Positions 60,930 to 64,000 of a DNA stretch of 64,000 nucleotides are shown here, piece by piece. The stretch comes from Reticulitermes speratus (lineage: Eukaryota; Arthropoda; Insecta; Blattodea; Rhinotermitidae). The position numbers and the translations under genes were made by a program. The DNA is taken from assembly GCA_021186555.1 (NCBI GenBank), contig JAJKFL010000011.1:32351611-32415610 (forward strand), read 5' to 3'. The notes under the pieces are model-generated. The model was not told where the DNA came from. It was given only the letters and a program-made list of their open reading frames with translations, and did no database searches. Positions within the stretch are counted from its first letter, which is position 1. The number at the start of each line of letters is the position of its first letter.

Positions 60930-61475
60930 TCCAACAACTGCACAACAATAGAAAAGCAATAGTTTATAAATATATGACAATCCTCCTACATGTTTCGGCG
61001 TAAAGTAACCATACTCAGGGGGGTGGTTATCAAAGGAAAGACTAAAGGGTAAAGCAATCCCTGCACAGGCCTGGACAGGCCCTGAGGGTTCCAGGAAGTT
61101 GAGGATCCCAGATTTCAAGACAACAGAATTATCCATCGCAACATACACAGTCACGTCTACACAAGGACATAACCTGAACAAGATGGATACTTTTGACATA
61201 GATGTTTGTTTGCATTTGAACAACAAAGAGTATCACGATGCATATTCATACAAGTAATCTGTTCCAAGTTAAAGACATTTTACCATGTAATTTATTTAAC
61301 ACATGTATTTTAACTTTATATCTGCACCTCTCTAATATAATTAGCCATAGTTACTCTCCTTTGATAGCCATGATAAGATGACCACTGTAGGCCGAAACAT
61401 GTAGGAGGAGTGTCATATATTTATAAACTTTGTCTTTTTATTGTTTCGCAGTTGTTGGAATAAATATTGTGAATG
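60930..61475. repeat. Ribozyme-like inverted pair spanning about 540 bp
   Basis: The left arm is TTCCAACAACTGCACAACAA, TTTATAAATATATGACA and TCCTCCTACATGTTTCGGCG. The right arm is the complement at 61384-61470. Cores are decayed (CTGAGTA on the left). Between them lies a SINE B fragment at about 61047-61125 (GCAATCCCTGCACAGGCC). Confidence 0.7.
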
Positions 61476-61837
61476 GATTATACTTTCATTTTGAACCCAC
61501 ACAATTTTTCGGCTATTCTCTATCGGGGCCTCACAGCATTTTAGAAGTTAGTACATGACAAATTTAAAAATAATTTTATTAGCTATTTTAAAAAGTTCTT
61601 TGGCCATAACGTTAGTGCCCTTATATGGTGTAAATTTATAATTTTAATTCAAGTTTTTAAAACATCTAGCTTGTTTTAAATATGTGATTACTTTAACATC
61701 TTAAAATGTAGTCTCTTATACTCTCATTATGTAAGCTACATGGAAGTTACACTTGCCATGTCATTATTTGTAATCGCATCTGGCACCGTCCAGGCTTCGT
61801 CCTGTTATGTTACTATATAATAATAATTCAATTCAAT

Positions 61838-62195
61838 TCAATTCAGGTTTATTAATGTGCCAAGTCAACAGCCAGATGGCCAATTACAGAAACAGCACAA
61901 CATACAGACACAAGTGACAATGGACAAGGAACAGGACAAAATAGACAAACACAACAAAACAAATAAATAAGCAAACAATGACTTACTGAAAAAATCAATA
62001 AGAACACCTTAAAATAAAGTAATAAAAGTATCACATCTGACTAAGTGTAACAAATTCCCTTCTAAAAACATCCATATTGTTACAAATAGAATTAGCCGCA
62101 ATAACACACCGGCCGGAGGGACAGTTTTTATAATATGAGCTAACATAAAACAAAGAAAAGTCTCGGAGGTTTCGAGTGGGAACTCGTAATAATAA
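61838..62195 (-). mobile_element. LINE family 3, C-terminal ORF end with (GAATT)n tail
   Basis: On the minus strand, RNLRDFSLFYVSSYYKNCPS, then GRCVIAANSICNNMDVFRRE and FVTLSQM, stop at 62031. This resembles the C-terminal end of non-LTR reverse transcriptases of arthropods (recalled pattern CPSARC..AAN). The 3' UTR includes AATAAACC and then (GAATT)n at 61830-61847. (AAT)n tracts flank both sides. Confidence 0.7.
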
Positions 62196-62259
62196 TAATA
62201 ATAATAATAATAGCATGCTAAAACTGAACGTTACCGTCCAGTATTTAGCACTCAAGTTT

Positions 62260-62470
62260 TGTGTATTGGATGTCTTGGGTTCAAATCCCGGCCCGGAAAT
62301 ATACTATCCTTACTGGGGCTTTCATGATAATTCTAAGTCGCCGCCCAAAGTAAAATGGCCACGACCGCTTCCATCCAAATAATTTCCACTTTAATTCTCA
62401 CTAGTCATCGCACGATTCGAGGCCATATGAACTGAGCTACTTACGTCATTAAATAAATCATGAACCATGT
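62260..62470 (+). mobile_element. SINE family F
   Basis: GGATGTCTTGGGTTCAAATCCC (B box), TACTGGGGCTTTCATGATAA, AAAATGGCCACGACCGC and CATTAAATAAATC. Confidence 0.75.
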
Positions 62471-63585
62471 CAAAATCCTATGCTGCCTCCGCATTTTAAT
62501 TATTTCCCATTTCTTCACTGTACCCTGTCTTTAGTAATTTTCAATTTAACGTTCTGTGTCGACCCCATGCTGTTTACCCACCATTATGTCATGCGCAATG
62601 GCTCCTTCTTACCTGCACACGTGCCGTCTCGCTCGTTACGTCTGATCCCCCACTCCAGTCCACTGATAGTGGCCTTGTTACCAACGAAAATCATATCCTT
62701 ATCTAACGCGTCTGCGTATTGGTGTATTCACCTCTGCTACTACGTACATCAATTACGATTTTAAATAAGTTATTATTATTCGTCTTTTTTTCTTCTGCGC
62801 CACAAAAACGTAACAAAATTACGCTTATTATCTTCGCCTTGTCTGTCTTCTCATAGGCTTACCGCATGCAACAACTTATTAAAATATTTTCATACTTTTG
62901 ATCCTGGGAATTTACTTGATCGACACATCCCAGTTGTGGTTAAAATCGAAAAATAGCAGACACTGTTTCACATTGCAGTTCATACCGTTGAATTAACTAA
63001 ATTAATCAACATACAACCACCCAAAACAACAATAATACAATCATGTGTACACTTGGCCCAATATTTTTCTAACTCGTAGATAATTTTCAGTAAACTTCAC
63101 GATTACGGTTCATTATAAGCCTCTGAGATTTTTACATCGAAATTACACTGATTTGAAAAAGTGAAATTAAAACTTATATGTTAAATTTTTTTACATTTTT
63201 CAGTCATGTAATAATACACCCTTCATTTAACGTAACATAAAATAAACGTAATTTCGATGCAAAAAATTTCATGGCTGATGTAGTGAGTGTGAAGCCCAAT
63301 GAAGATGCTCTAAGAAATCAAAACAAGCTCGGCCGGCTGTACAAATATATTATTATTGAATTAGGTTCTTGTCTGTGAACTGAGTAACGGCCACTACGTG
63401 CATTTCTGTCCAAATATCGAGAGCAGTTCGCAAAATTCTTGTCGAAGCGAAAATTTTTTCGGAAGAAAGCTGTAGATAACATTAGGAAATGTCAGCAGAT
63501 CGTAACACTTCTGGCGGGTTTCCACTGTTGTTTTCCTTAGGATGTTAAATTCGTAAACAGTTTCCAGGAAGAGAATTTTAGTGAC
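62471..63585. other. Unassigned AT-rich sequence
   Basis: Only short frames are present, and no repeat family was matched in this 1.1-kb stretch. Confidence 0.4.
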
Positions 63586-63587
63586 TA

Positions 63588-63925
63588 GGCTACGGCCGGG
63601 ACGATCCGGGACTCAAATCCGGGCAGGGCAAGAAATTTTCCTGTTCTCAAAAAGTGCAGACAGGCTCTGGGGCCAACCCAACCTTGCATTAAATCGGTAC
63701 CGGAGGCAATTTCCCTTGGGATAGGGCGGCCGGGACACGAGCCTGACCACTCGCCTCCCGAAGTTTTTCGTGGTATTTCCCAGTACCTACAGACACATGG
63801 CAGGATAGTACCATAAAATAAGCCGTGACCTTCGTCCACATCTTTTTAAATTCATGATTTACCATTCATTCTACATTCGACATAGTCTTGAGCTACTAAC
63901 GGCCTTGCGAAATAAACGATAAATA
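63588..63925 (+). mobile_element. Chimeric SINE: family A head and body, family F 3' half
   Basis: GACTCAAATCCGGGCAGGGC (B box), GACAGGCTCTGGGGCCAACC and GGGCGGCCGGGACACGAGCC are family A. After about 63763 it becomes CACATGGCAGGATAGTACC, AATAAGCCGTGACC and TTGAGCTACTAACGGCC, which is family F. Confidence 0.7.
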
Positions 63926-64000
63926 GTAGATGTGTAAATTAGAGTTAAAACTTCAAGTCCAACTTCAGGCAACACCTGTTGCTAGATTTATCGTTATTTC
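63926..64000. other. Unassigned end of window
   Basis: Nothing is recognised. Confidence 0.3.

Noticed and set aside
1-64000. Prokaryotic operons, prophage or horizontally acquired cluster
   Set aside because: No long frames, no Shine-Dalgarno-type spacing; the density of SINEs, LINEs and MITEs is that of an arthropod nuclear genome.
1-64000. Endogenous viral elements or LTR retrotransposons
   Set aside because: I saw no gag, protease, integrase, capsid or glycoprotein-like reading frames and no long terminal direct repeats.

Overview
The window looks like intergenic or intronic DNA from a large, repeat-rich insect genome. The repeat families and the peptides their tRNA-derived SINEs would encode resemble what I remember from cockroaches and termites (Blattodea, Periplaneta-like). 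That placement is from memory and is an inference. I found no complete protein-coding gene, no true tRNA or rRNA gene, no operon and no CRISPR array. Nearly every long open frame lies in a SINE, a minisatellite or a decayed transposon. Four stretches have weak gene-like signals: a TATA box with a 5' exon near 9.3-9.5 kb, a small secreted-type frame near 25.1-25.3 kb, a possible 51-bp internal exon at 37.34 kb on the minus strand, and a lone TATA box at 53.43 kb.

The sequence is a mosaic. (1) At least six tRNA-derived SINE families, called A to F here, make up much of it; several copies keep exact target-site duplications. (2) LINE remnants: one family ends in (TTAG)n, one in (GAAT)n and one in (GAATT)n. 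One copy at 22.9-24.5 kb is split by two DNA transposons. (3) Non-autonomous DNA transposons: three mariner-like elements with internal deletions, two 82-bp palindromic MITEs, five copies of a 185-bp pogo/Tigger-like MITE, a 475-bp relative, two hAT MITEs, and TTAA-flanked piggyBac-like MITEs. (4) Seven minisatellites: 33/35 bp at 6.85 kb, 54 bp at 11.2 kb, 41 bp at 20.2 kb, 114 bp at 28.6 kb, 27 bp at 40.3 kb, 22/111 bp at 49.1 kb and 40 bp at 52.6 kb.

The most interesting signal is a dispersed RNA-like motif. More than ten loci carry CTGANGA-T, a short perfect or near-perfect stem, then GAAA. The stem sequence changes between copies while base-pairing is kept and the flanks stay constant. 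This is close to the catalytic core of a hammerhead ribozyme. Many copies sit as head-to-head inverted pairs with a shared outer block (consensus near CGGCGTCATATCCCAGAAG). At least one copy looks like a clean insertion with a short target duplication. Penelope-like retroelements are known to carry hammerhead motifs, so these may be derived from such elements; self-cleavage cannot be judged from sequence alone.

These pieces do not work together as a pathway. They record layered insertion: SINE into SINE, DNA transposon into LINE, ribozyme-like element into SINE, and tandem amplification inside a MITE.
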